Positions 1 to 6,580 of a DNA stretch of 14,024 nt are shown here, piece by piece. This DNA is from an uncultured Eubacterium sp. (lineage in GTDB: Bacteria > Bacillota > Clostridia > Lachnospirales > Lachnospiraceae). Below the pieces are notes generated by a model, which was not told the origin of the DNA, searched no databases, and worked only from the letters and a program-made list of their open reading frames with translations. The translations under genes were made by a program, and so were the position numbers. Every line of letters begins with the position of its first letter. Position 1 is the first letter of the stretch. The stretch is from positions 1-14,024 of the forward strand of contig CAJTLS010000019.1 of assembly GCA_910577295.1 (NCBI GenBank), read 5' to 3'.

Positions 1-304
1 CAATTTCACCCATAGACATAAATGCAGAAATATGTGCATCTAATCCCGAATGTGGTTTAAAAGTGACTGCTTGTGCCCCTAAATAATTACACCAATCATC
101 ATATAACTTATTTAAATTATTTCTTCCAGCGAAAATTACTTTACTATTCTCATCTCGTACTTCCTCTGGAATGTACATCCCTTCTAAAAAATCCAAGTTA
201 TCATTTGAATAAAATGGGATGTTTTCTGTTGGGTTAAGAATTAAAGATTCTTTATAATTCTCTTTTAAACTATTTATTAATTGAATTTTTCTGGTTCTAA
301 TCAT
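1..304 (-). CDS. Serine hydroxymethyltransferase-like PLP enzyme, N-terminal part (cut by window edge)
   Basis: Reading leftward from an ATG at 304-302 there is an open frame of 101 codons running off the left edge. The translation contains LNPTEN (about residues 23-28), FAGRNNLN (about 60-67), LGAQAVTFKPHSG (about 76-88) and SMGEI at the edge. These match in order the N-terminal blocks of fold-type I PLP enzymes of the glycine/serine hydroxymethyltransferase group (ASEN, YYGG, NVQPHSG). The PLP lysine would lie outside the window. A weak AGAGG ribosome site precedes the ATG. The stretch is visibly more AT-rich than the genes from 1500 onward, suggesting foreign origin. It diverges from the recombinase. 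The N-terminus is shorter and more divergent than housekeeping GlyA, so a specialised paralogue is more likely than the folate enzyme itself; the exact substrate cannot be told. Confidence 0.7.
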   Translation of the reverse strand, partial: MIRTRKIQLINSLKENYKESLILNPTENIPFYSNDNLDFLEGMYIPEEVRDENSKVIFAGRNNLNKLYDDWCNYLGAQAVTFKPHSGLDAHISAFMSMGEI

Positions 305-381
305 AATTCTGCCTCTAATATTCTAATTTTTCTACTCTCAGATAGTCCTTAATTATCTCAAGTTTCACAACTCTTTCTCCC

Positions 382-420
382 GATAATTATCAATTATCCC
401 TACCAAAGTTCTGTTATAAT
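382..420 (+). promoter_or_regulatory. Promoter and AATTATC inverted repeat ahead of the recombinase
   Basis: An extended -10 box TGTTATAAT lies at 412-420, 33 bases before the recombinase ATG. There is no good -35 box. In its place sits the inverted repeat GATAATT-ATC-AATTATC (382-398), which also reads as two abutting AATTATC heptamers; a third copy lies at 351-357. Its position suggests a regulator or recombinase binding site. A second TATAAT at 434-439 abuts the ribosome binding site and is less likely to be a -10 box. The repeat is seen directly; its function is inferred. Confidence 0.45.
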
Positions 421-453
421 TGTTCTCAAAAATTATAATCAGGAGGATGGAAC

Positions 454-1374
454 ATGGATGCAACAGAAATAATCCGGGAAATGAAGAATTACTTACACGT
501 ATGCGAGGTTCAAAGAGAGTTGAATGATAAAACAGTAAAGGCATATAGGATAGATATAAGCCAATTTCTGGATTACTTGGAAGTAAATCAATTATCTTTT
601 GATAAGAAAGGAATTAACAGTTACTTGGATTACTTGCACGATAAATATAAACAGCGTACCGTTAAGCGGAAGATTGCCAGTGTAAAGGCTTTTTTTAATT
701 ATTTGGATTATGAGGAAAGGATAGAAAGCAATCCTTTTAACAGAGTCCGCGTTCGGTTTAAGGAGGAGCAATTACTTCCACGTAGTGTCTCGCAGGAAGT
801 TATTGAAAAATTATTAAAGTATATGCATCAACAGAAAGGAAATGGTGAATTGTCAAAATGGAAACGGCGGTTGCTGCTTCGGGATATATGCGTGGTTGAA
901 TTACTTTTTATGACAGGAATGCGAATCTCGGAACTGTGTGAAATACCTCGGGATGCCATTGATTTGTCAAAAGGAACCATTTGTGTCTATGGAAAAGGCT
1001 CAAAAGAGAGAATTATTCCAATAGGAAATACTACGGTGTTACAGTTGCTGCAGGAGTATGAGAGAGCGTTTAAAAAGGAAATAGAGAAAAACTTTTTTGT
1101 AAATAGATATGGGGAACCACTATCAACGCAATCAGTACGGCTTATGTTCCAGCATTATACAAAAGCTGCCGGAATTGAGCAGCATATTACTCCTCATATG
1201 ATACGACATTCTTTTGCAACGTTACTATTGGAGAAAGGGGTAGATATACGCATCATTCAGCAGTTGCTTGGTCACGCCTCCATTGTGACAACGCAGATTT
1301 ATACAAATGTTGCGTCAGAGCAAAAGAAAAAAATATTGGAAGCATTTCATCCGAGAAATCAAATGAGTATATAG
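454..1374 (+). CDS. Tyrosine recombinase/integrase, XerC/XerD-like
   Basis: A 306-residue site-specific tyrosine recombinase, which cuts and rejoins DNA through a phosphotyrosine intermediate. An N-terminal SAM-like core-binding domain (about 10-95) precedes the catalytic domain (about 110-300). All catalytic residues are visible: R157 in GMRISEL, K181 in YGKGSKER, H248 and R251 in HMIRHSF, H274 in LLGHAS, and Y283 in QIYTNV. Length and layout match XerC/D and small integron- or transposon-type integrases of about 300 residues. The ATG at 454 has a strong AGGAGG at 441-446. No excisionase or partner recombinase is next to it. Because it diverges from an AT-rich gene, it may belong to a mobile island whose left part is outside the window. 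A chromosomal dimer-resolution role is less likely given the setting, but cannot be excluded. Confidence 0.93.
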   Translation: MDATEIIREMKNYLHVCEVQRELNDKTVKAYRIDISQFLDYLEVNQLSFDKKGINSYLDYLHDKYKQRTVKRKIASVKAFFNYLDYEERIESNPFNRVRVRFKEEQLLPRSVSQEVIEKLLKYMHQQKGNGELSKWKRRLLLRDICVVELLFMTGMRISELCEIPRDAIDLSKGTICVYGKGSKERIIPIGNTTVLQLLQEYERAFKKEIEKNFFVNRYGEPLSTQSVRLMFQHYTKAAGIEQHITPHMIRHSFATLLLEKGVDIRIIQQLLGHASIVTTQIYTNVASEQKKKILEAFHPRNQMSI

Positions 1375-1424
1375 GAAGTTAGTTTGATGGTGGCCAAAAA
1401 AGGGGGGGCAACTTGTCATTGTCA

Positions 1425-1451
1425 GATTAACTTCAATTGAAGAAATCTTTT
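1425..1451 (+). terminator. Weak intrinsic-terminator-like hairpin after the recombinase
   Basis: GATT-aa-CTTC pairs with GAAG-a-AATC around an AATT loop (1425-1447) and is followed at once by TTTT (1448-1451). The core CTTCAATTGAAG (1431-1442) is a perfect 12-base palindrome. The stem is AT-rich and has bulges, so termination would be weak. A protein-binding palindrome is the alternative. Confidence 0.35.
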
Positions 1452-1459
1452 ATATTCTG

Positions 1460-1515
1460 TTGCAAAAACAAATTGGGCGTAGTAAAATAGTTATTGACCG
1501 AAAGTCAATAACTAT
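1460..1515 (+). promoter_or_regulatory. Promoter and operator of the TetR-MFS operon
   Basis: TTGCAA (1460-1465), 17 bases, then TAAAAT (1483-1488) forms a sigma-A promoter with an expected start near 1495. Over the end of the -10 box and the start site lies a perfect inverted repeat: ATAGTTATTGAC (1487-1498), CGAAA, GTCAATAACTAT (1504-1515). Symmetry, size and position are those of a TetR-family operator, so the first gene product probably represses its own operon by blocking polymerase. The AAGGAGG ribosome site (1518-1524) follows directly. Confidence 0.75.
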
Positions 1516-1535
1516 ATAAGGAGGTAGAGGGAACA

Positions 1536-2246
1536 GTGGCTAGACCTGTAAAAAAGACACCGGAGGAGTGGAGAAAAGAAATCTTAAATGCCGCCCAAAA
1601 CTTATTTATTTCTAAGGGATATGAGGAAACTTCAATTTCCGACATTATGGACATGGCAGGCGGGGCAAAAGGAATGTTTTACCGTTGTTTCCAAAGCAAA
1701 GAGGAAGTGATGTACGCATTAGGCAATCAAATGTTTTTTGAAAACAATCCGTTTGAGGCAGTCAGGGGGAGAGATGAATTGAACGCTCTGCAAAAAATCA
1801 GGTCATTGCTTGCGCTGAATCAGTCGGATGTTGAACGAAATCAGATGAACAGGGAGGCAATCCCGATTTTGAAAGATTCGCACATTTTAGCGGCGGCAGT
1901 TGGAGAAAACAGGCGTGTATTAACTCCCTTGTGGTTGGAATTGTTGGAGGAGGGGAAAAGGGACGGCTCGATTAAGACGGAATACACAAGAGAGCTTTCC
2001 GAGCTTTTGCCGCTTATTAACTTCTGGCTCATGCCGTCAGTATTCCCTGCCACAGAAGAGGAACTGCTTCATAAATACCGTTTTGTGACAGAAGTATTGG
2101 CCTATATGGGACTGCCGCTTTATGATGATGACACGACTTCCTTTACAGAAAAATTTATCACTGATATTACGAAAACGTCCTGTGGGCAAACCGCTATGCC
2201 GCAAAAGACTGGCAACAATAAGGAAAACGGGGGGCACGAGTTATGA
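1536..2246 (+). CDS. TetR/AcrR-family transcriptional regulator of the adjacent MFS exporter
   Basis: A 236-residue one-component regulator. The N-terminal three-helix DNA-binding domain spans about residues 12-60, with recognition region SISDIMDMAGGAKGMFYRCF (33-52) and the usual FYRCF-SKEE ending, where Y-x-H-F is commoner. The remainder is the variable ligand and dimer domain. The start is GTG at 1536, set by AAGGAGG at 1518-1524; no nearer ATG fits. Its stop overlaps the exporter start as ATGA (2243-2246), so the two are translationally coupled. The palindrome at 1487-1515 is its likely operator. The expected role is to repress the operon until a toxic small molecule binds. The C-terminal tail after about residue 200 is polar and poorly conserved-looking. 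The ligand cannot be read from the sequence. Confidence 0.9.
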   Translation: MARPVKKTPEEWRKEILNAAQNLFISKGYEETSISDIMDMAGGAKGMFYRCFQSKEEVMYALGNQMFFENNPFEAVRGRDELNALQKIRSLLALNQSDVERNQMNREAIPILKDSHILAAAVGENRRVLTPLWLELLEEGKRDGSIKTEYTRELSELLPLINFWLMPSVFPATEEELLHKYRFVTEVLAYMGLPLYDDDTTSFTEKFITDITKTSCGQTAMPQKTGNNKENGGHEL

Positions 2247-3478
2247 CGGAAAAATTATTTACAAAAAATTTTACGCTTCTTGTTTTGGGACAGCTAACCT
2301 CATTATTTGGAAATTTTATATTGAAATTGGCATTATCTATGTATGTACTGGAAGTGACTGGTTCGGCAGCCATATTTGCAGGTATATTATCTGCTGCGAC
2401 CATCCCGACAATTCTTTTGTCGCCGCTTGGCGGCATCTTGGCGGACAGAATGGACAGGCGGAATATCATGGTAGCGTTAGACGCGTTGACTGGCGTATCA
2501 GTTTTAGGTGCGGCACTAGTCTTGTCGGGAAGTAATGCTATTGCCGTAATCAGCACATTGCTTATCCTGCTTTCTATTTTGGGAGCATTCGAAACGCCTA
2601 CCGTTCAGGCGTGTATTCCCACTATGTTACAAGGCGATAATATTATGAAAGGAAATGCCGTTGTAAATCAAGTGGCTTCTTTATCCTATCTGATTGCCCC
2701 TTTGCTTGGCGGCGTACTGTATGCTATGCTTGGACTGAAACCCGTAATGTATGCAAGCGTTGTCTGTTTTTTTATTACTGCCCTGTTTGAAAGTTTTATC
2801 AAACTGAGTTATCAGCGCACTCAAAATCAAGGCGGCGTGCTTCAGATTGTGAAGCAGGACTTGTTATCAAGTATGCAGTATATTTCAAAAGAACAGACGA
2901 GTATAGGGAAGATGCTGCTCTTAACAGCAATCTCAAGATTTTTTGTTATGGGAATTACCATAATCGGGCTTCCCTTTCTTGTGCGGACTGTTCTTGGATT
3001 TAATGCAAGATATTATGGGGGTGCGGAAAGTGCGTTAGCAGTTGCCACAATCTTTGGGAGCATTGCCGCAGGAGTTTTGGCAGAAAGATTGAAAATACAT
3101 AAATTATCTGTCCTGCTTGCTTCTCTGGGTATTTTTATTATTCCTGCCGGTATCGTTTACCTCTTGCCCGTGAGTGCCATCATAAAATATATTGTTACGA
3201 TTGTATCCTTTTGCGGTATGCAGGTTGTCATCAGTATATTTTCTATTTATGCTGTTTCCCTTATACAGCAGAGGACGCCAAATCATTTCATAGGAAAAGT
3301 GATGGCTTATACATCAACGGTTACCTTGTGCGTCCAACCTATAGGACAAATTGTGTATGGTTTTCTGTTTGACAGATTTCACAGTGCCGTATATTTTGTC
3401 CTAATCCCGACTGGTATCATGGTTTGCATTGTAGGCCTATCTGCAATGAGCTTTTTTAGAAATATGGAAAAAGAGTAA
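2243..3478 (+). CDS. Major facilitator superfamily exporter (putative drug efflux)
   Basis: A 411-residue polytopic membrane protein with hydrophobic stretches along its length consistent with 12 transmembrane helices. The cytoplasmic motif A between helices 2 and 3 is clear: GGILADRMDRR (63-73). A related weaker loop lies between helices 8 and 9 (AGVLAERLKIHK, about 276-287). The N-terminal GQLTSLFGNFILKLALSMYV resembles MFS_3/MefA-like exporters, which move drugs or siderophores outward with proton motive force. Pairing with a TetR gene through an ATGA overlap supports an inducible efflux pump. The ribosome site GGGGGG-like at 2229-2234 lies within the upstream gene. Nothing fixes the substrate; macrolide export is only one possibility. 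No truncation is visible. Confidence 0.9.
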   Translation: MTEKLFTKNFTLLVLGQLTSLFGNFILKLALSMYVLEVTGSAAIFAGILSAATIPTILLSPLGGILADRMDRRNIMVALDALTGVSVLGAALVLSGSNAIAVISTLLILLSILGAFETPTVQACIPTMLQGDNIMKGNAVVNQVASLSYLIAPLLGGVLYAMLGLKPVMYASVVCFFITALFESFIKLSYQRTQNQGGVLQIVKQDLLSSMQYISKEQTSIGKMLLLTAISRFFVMGITIIGLPFLVRTVLGFNARYYGGAESALAVATIFGSIAAGVLAERLKIHKLSVLLASLGIFIIPAGIVYLLPVSAIIKYIVTIVSFCGMQVVISIFSIYAVSLIQQRTPNHFIGKVMAYTSTVTLCVQPIGQIVYGFLFDRFHSAVYFVLIPTGIMVCIVGLSAMSFFRNMEKE

Positions 3479-3485
3479 TATTATC

Positions 3486-3538
3486 TTGACTTTCCGACAC
3501 GGGTGTCGTACAATATTTTCGGACACAAGTGTCGGAAA
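3486..3538 (+). promoter_or_regulatory. Promoter with two GACAC-NN-GTGTC operators
   Basis: TTGACT (3486-3491), 17 bases, then TACAAT (3509-3514) is a near-consensus sigma-A promoter with start near 3521. Two palindromes overlie it: CCGACAC-GG-GTGTCG (3494-3508) inside the spacer and CGGACAC-AA-GTGTCGG (3520-3535) over the start site. The left flank TTTCC of the first mirrors the GGAAA right flank of the second. Two-site occupancy would shut the promoter tightly, so the following TetR gene is very probably self-repressed. Confidence 0.78.
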
Positions 3539-3550
3539 GGTGGCGTGTAT

Positions 3551-4153
3551 ATGAATAAAAGAGGAGAGGAAACGAGGAAACATATTAAAAGATGTGCCTG
3601 TTCCTTATTTGCTGAAAAAGGCTTTAAACAGGTAACAATGAAAGATATTTGCGAAACTGCGCAATTAAGCAGAGGTGGTTTGTATTGTCATTATGAAAGT
3701 ACACGTCAAATTTTCCAAGGGATTATTGATGACATGATGGGTCAGCAAGATAATGAAATTGATTTAAGAATAAAACAAAATCAATCGGCGGTAACGATAT
3801 TAGAGGATATTTTATACAAATATGAGAATGAAATGATCGACAGTCAATCGTCGTTAAGCGTGGCGATATATGAGTATTTTAGTATCCATGATGTTGCGCG
3901 CCAAAAGAATGCGTTATATGAGCAATATTTAATATCTGCCAATACATGGAAAAAGCTAATACAATATGGAATAGACAGACAGGAGTTTAAGGAGGTAGAT
4001 ATTGCCGCTGTTTTTGATTTGATTGTATTTTCCTATCAGGGGGTGAGAATGTATAGTAAGTTGATGCCTATTGATAAAGAAATCCCTTCCAGAATCATAA
4101 AAGAAATCAGAAAAATTTTAGTGAGGAGTGATTGTGATGGCGACAATTTTTAA
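3551..4153 (+). CDS. TetR-family transcriptional regulator, self-regulated
   Basis: A 200-residue regulator. The N-terminal HTH spans about residues 8-55, with TMKDICETAQLSRGGLYCHY (29-48), a textbook TetR recognition helix and the Y-x-H-Y turn. The helical remainder is the ligand domain. The frame is open from 3503, but a GTG there would lie upstream of the predicted transcription start (about 3521) and inside the operator. The ATG at 3551, with AAAGGTGG at 3536-3543, is therefore chosen; a GTG at 3545 is the only other candidate. It overlaps the next short gene by 17 bases, so the two are coupled. Since that partner is a deletion remnant, the original target may be lost, or other loci with the same operator may be controlled. 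The inducer is unknown. Confidence 0.88.
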   Translation: MNKRGEETRKHIKRCACSLFAEKGFKQVTMKDICETAQLSRGGLYCHYESTRQIFQGIIDDMMGQQDNEIDLRIKQNQSAVTILEDILYKYENEMIDSQSSLSVAIYEYFSIHDVARQKNALYEQYLISANTWKKLIQYGIDRQEFKEVDIAAVFDLIVFSYQGVRMYSKLMPIDKEIPSRIIKEIRKILVRSDCDGDNF

Positions 4154-4436
4154 TCATTTTTATTCCCATAAAAATGCATTTCTGAATCCTTGTGATGCAA
4201 CGGAAAAGATTTCTGGTTTTCCGGAGGTATGCATCACTACTTTTTCAGAAAGCATTATAAAAGATTTTGTAAAAAATGGAGCGGACAACTTAGATTCCGA
4301 TAAATGGGAAATAAGGGATTTAACAAATTATGGTTTAAGTTATAGCAATAAGTATATGACAATAGCTTTGGAATGCGGGATGGCCATGAATACCGTTATG
4401 ACTGCAGCAGAAATTGCACAGAAGCATACATGTTGA
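4137..4436 (+). pseudogene. Nucleoside phosphorylase remnant with in-frame internal deletion
   Basis: A 99-codon open frame made of two separate parts of a purine/uridine phosphorylase-family protein. Residues 1-46 (FNHFYSHKNAFLNPCD, GFPEVCITTFSESIIKDF) match the family N-terminus. Residues 49-85 (ADNLDSDKWEIRDLTNYGLS, KYMTIALECGMAMN) match the family C-terminus. The roughly 150 residues between, with the phosphate- and nucleoside-binding parts, are absent, the join lying near 4275-4281. Full-length relatives run about 250-260 residues. GAGGAG at 4123-4128 serves the ATG at 4137; a GTG at 4128 is also in frame. The reading frame is intact across the join, so a stable small protein may still be made, but phosphorylase activity is not expected. 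The family match is from memory of conserved segments. Confidence 0.72.
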
Positions 4437-4519
4437 TAGTTGTAAAATAATTTCAAGAAAAGATGTGAAACACTTGGAAATATTCAGCCGATTGTGTTAG
4501 TATACTTATATGATTGTTA

Positions 4520-4546
4520 CTCAAATAGAGAGTTGGAGTATTTGAG
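4520..4546. promoter_or_regulatory. Inverted repeat ahead of the ferredoxin-like gene
   Basis: CTCAAATA (4520-4527) and TATTTGAG (4539-4546) form a perfect 8-base inverted repeat around an 11-base spacer, 28 bases before the ATG at 4575. Only weak promoter boxes lie upstream: TATACT at 4501-4506 without a good -35, or TTCAGC-N17-TTATAT at 4483-4511. The repeat could be an operator near the transcription start or a leader hairpin. Confidence 0.4.
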
Positions 4547-4574
4547 ACAGATTGGATATCAGAAAGGAGATAAA

Positions 4575-4763
4575 ATGGCGGAGAATAAATTACATATAAT
4601 AATTGATAATTGCCCTCAAAATCACAAGTGCCCTGCTGTAAAAGTCTGTCCGGTTGGAGCGTTGAGCCAAAAAGATTTTGAAGCGCCTCAAATTGATTAT
4701 AGCAAGTGTATTGGGTGTGGCAAATGTTCGAATTTTTGCCCTAAAAAAGCACTGGTATTATAA
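4575..4763 (+). CDS. Small ferredoxin-like [4Fe-4S] protein
   Basis: A 62-residue cytoplasmic protein of ferredoxin size. The second half holds a complete cluster motif, C45-IG-C48-GK-C51-SNF-C55-P. The first half has a variant site, C13-x5-C19-x5-C25-P (CPQNHKCPAVKVCPVGAL), giving seven cysteines rather than eight. One [4Fe-4S] cluster is therefore certain to be possible. The first site would need an unusual spacing or an outside ligand, or may bind nothing. The ATG at 4575 is chosen because AGGAG (4565-4569) sits 5 bases before it; a longer frame from GTG 4494 has no such site and would read through the inverted repeat. The GNAT gene follows after 27 bases, suggesting an operon. Its role as electron carrier is inferred from the family. 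Confidence 0.85.
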   Translation: MAENKLHIIIDNCPQNHKCPAVKVCPVGALSQKDFEAPQIDYSKCIGCGKCSNFCPKKALVL

Positions 4764-4790
4764 AGTATGGAAACAGGAGGTTGAAATACT

Positions 4791-5531
4791 GTGGGGGATA
4801 GGTATACAGATATACTGGAAAAACAGTTGGCCGTTGATTACGACTGCACGATTGAGGATATAAAAAACAGCGAAAACATTTATCGGGTTTTGAAAGCGAA
4901 TAAAAATGCCAGACCAATCGGAAATGCCGGTACATTGTTGAAAATGGCAGTATATAATGAGAAATTGCTAGTAATGGCGGATACGGGACTGCTGGAATGG
5001 TGTATGCAGACATTTCAGGGGCAGAATGGAATCTGGTTAGCGGAACCGGAGAATCTGATTGCGATAAATAATAAGCTGTTGGAATATGGGCAAAAACTGG
5101 CGGATATCCATCATCATTATATTCCTGCACAGAAATCGGTTTCGATAGAGAAAAGGTTTGAAATAAAGTGGTACGAGAAAGATGAAATAGATATTTTTCG
5201 GGGAGATGACCGATTCTGGGAGGCTCTTTTGTTTGATGAAAATACTCCGGATATGCTTGCTGTGTGTGCGGTAGATGGTGATGCGATATTAGGGATGGCA
5301 AGTGCGACAAGAGATTGTGAGCGATTATGGCAGATTGGTGTGAATGTTACGCAGGAAGGGCGTGGAAAGGGTGTCGGTTCCTATGTGACAACATGTTTAA
5401 AACAGGAGCTGTTGAATCGGGGAATTGTTCCGACATATGCGACGGTTGAAAGTCACATTAAATCGCAGAAAGTAGCGTTTCAATCTGGACTTGAGCCCGC
5501 ATTTTATGAGCTTTTTTCAGAGAAATGCTGA
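4791..5531 (+). CDS. GNAT-family N-acetyltransferase with N-terminal extension
   Basis: A 246-residue protein. The C-terminal half (about 125-245) has the GNAT fold pattern: a strand and bulge at LWQIGVNVTQEGRGKGVGSYV, with the acetyl-CoA pyrophosphate-binding motif R191-GK-G194-V-G196, followed by the long helix TCLKQELLNRG. The last strand and helix are TYATVES-KSQKVAFQSGLEPAF. It would transfer an acetyl group from acetyl-CoA to an amine. The first 120 residues are not a standard GNAT domain and may set substrate choice. The start is GTG at 4791, 10 bases after AGGAGG (4775-4780). It lies between the ferredoxin-like gene and the dehydrogenase, all on one strand. The acceptor substrate is unknown. 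Confidence 0.83.
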   Translation: MGDRYTDILEKQLAVDYDCTIEDIKNSENIYRVLKANKNARPIGNAGTLLKMAVYNEKLLVMADTGLLEWCMQTFQGQNGIWLAEPENLIAINNKLLEYGQKLADIHHHYIPAQKSVSIEKRFEIKWYEKDEIDIFRGDDRFWEALLFDENTPDMLAVCAVDGDAILGMASATRDCERLWQIGVNVTQEGRGKGVGSYVTTCLKQELLNRGIVPTYATVESHIKSQKVAFQSGLEPAFYELFSEKC

Positions 5532-5617
5532 AATGTTCCGGTAACGGGCAAACCTTTTTAACCATATCTTGTAAATGGAATAAGATGGAATATAAGATGG
5601 TTGGGGAGGTATGTGAT

Positions 5618-6514
5618 TTGAGAAATAATAGTATGTGCGATTGTATGGCAGAGTGTGACAAAGAGAACAGGGCGTTTCCGCCGCAGCATCAGGACAGACA
5701 GCCGGGGTATGAATATGTAATGGAACCGCTGCCGCTCTCGGAGTGTGGAGAGAGATGTCGTAAGCTAGAAAATAAAGTGGCGCTGATTACAGGCGGTGAT
5801 AGCGGAATTGGAAGAGCAGTTGCTTATGATTTTGTAAAGGAAGGTGCCTCTGTTGTCATTGTGTATTATGATGAAGAAAGGGATGCAAGGGAAACGGCAG
5901 AACGGATTGAACAGTTGGGTGGTAAGGCGTTACTGCTGTGCGGGGATTTAAAGGAACCTTCTTTTGCAAAATACTGTGTCGATAAGACTGTCAGTTATTT
6001 TGGGAAACTGGATATTCTGGTGAATAATCATGCCGTTCAGTTTATTCAGCGGAGTATTTTGGATATATCGCAGGAGCAGTTAGAATTTACTTTTAAAAAT
6101 AATGTCTTCTCATTTTTCTATTTAATTCAGTATGCATTACCGTATATGAAAAAGGGTGCAAGTATTATTAATACGACATCGGTAACGGCGTACGAGGGAA
6201 ATAAGGACCTTATTGATTACAGTGCGACCAAGGGGGCGATTGTAGCCTTGACGCGGTCGCTTTCACTCTCTCTGGTGGAAAAAGGGATTCGGGTAAATGG
6301 AGTGGCGCCCGGTCCGATATGGACGCCTCTAATTCCGGCATCCTATTCGGCAGAAGAAGTCGCTACCTTTGGAAAGGGTACATCCCATGTGCCAATGAAC
6401 CGCGCAGGACAGCCATGTGAAGTTTCCCCGTGTTATGTATTTCTGGCATCGGATGATTCCAGTTACATGACGGGGCAGGTGTTACATCCAAACGGGGGAA
6501 CGATAGTAGGGTAG
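5618..6514 (+). CDS. Short-chain dehydrogenase/reductase, YdaD/YghA type
   Basis: A 298-residue NAD(P)-dependent oxidoreductase of the classical SDR superfamily. The N-terminal FPPQHQDRQPG tail is typical of the YghA / general stress protein 39 (YdaD) group. Cofactor motif TGGDSGIG lies at 58-65 and NNHA at 136-139. Catalytic residues are S188 (TTSV), Y201 and K205 (YSATK), with N161/N162 as the fourth. APGPIWTPLIP and the C-terminal TGQVLHPNGG are also family marks. The frame is open from an ATG at 5525 overlapping the GNAT stop, but that has no ribosome site. TTG at 5618 lies 8 bases after GGGGAGG (5603-5609) and gives the usual family length, so it is preferred; ATG 5633 or 5645 is possible. 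The N-terminus has five cysteines before the Rossmann domain, unusual for the group. Substrate is unknown; small alcohols or aldehydes are typical. Confidence 0.9.
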   Translation: MRNNSMCDCMAECDKENRAFPPQHQDRQPGYEYVMEPLPLSECGERCRKLENKVALITGGDSGIGRAVAYDFVKEGASVVIVYYDEERDARETAERIEQLGGKALLLCGDLKEPSFAKYCVDKTVSYFGKLDILVNNHAVQFIQRSILDISQEQLEFTFKNNVFSFFYLIQYALPYMKKGASIINTTSVTAYEGNKDLIDYSATKGAIVALTRSLSLSLVEKGIRVNGVAPGPIWTPLIPASYSAEEVATFGKGTSHVPMNRAGQPCEVSPCYVFLASDDSSYMTGQVLHPNGGTIVG

Positions 6515-6580
6515 CCTGCTTTTTCTTGTGTCCACCACATTTTCACTTTAGCTGGGGGGATTATTTTTGTGATGTGGCAT

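Noticed and set aside
454..1374. Housekeeping XerC or XerD for chromosome dimer resolution.
   Set aside because: The catalytic set fits, but the setting next to an AT-rich foreign-looking gene and the absence of the usual chromosomal neighbours do not support a specific xer symbol.
3503..3550. A longer N-terminus for the second TetR regulator from GTG 3503.
   Set aside because: It lies inside the operator, upstream of the predicted transcription start, and has no ribosome binding site.
4741..5310. A 189-codon open frame on the minus strand opposite the acetyltransferase gene.
   Set aside because: It is antisense to a gene with clear GNAT motifs, has no ribosome site, and its translation has a biased, motif-free composition.
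5569..5596. TTGTAA-N16-TATAAG as an internal promoter for the dehydrogenase.
   Set aside because: The predicted start near 5603 would fall at the first base of the ribosome binding site, leaving no leader.
6535..6577. CCACAT-TTT-CAC and GTG-ATGTGG could pair as a terminator between the convergent dehydrogenase and HD-GYP genes.
   Set aside because: The stem has a three-base bulge and a loop over 20 bases, and no T-run follows on either strand.
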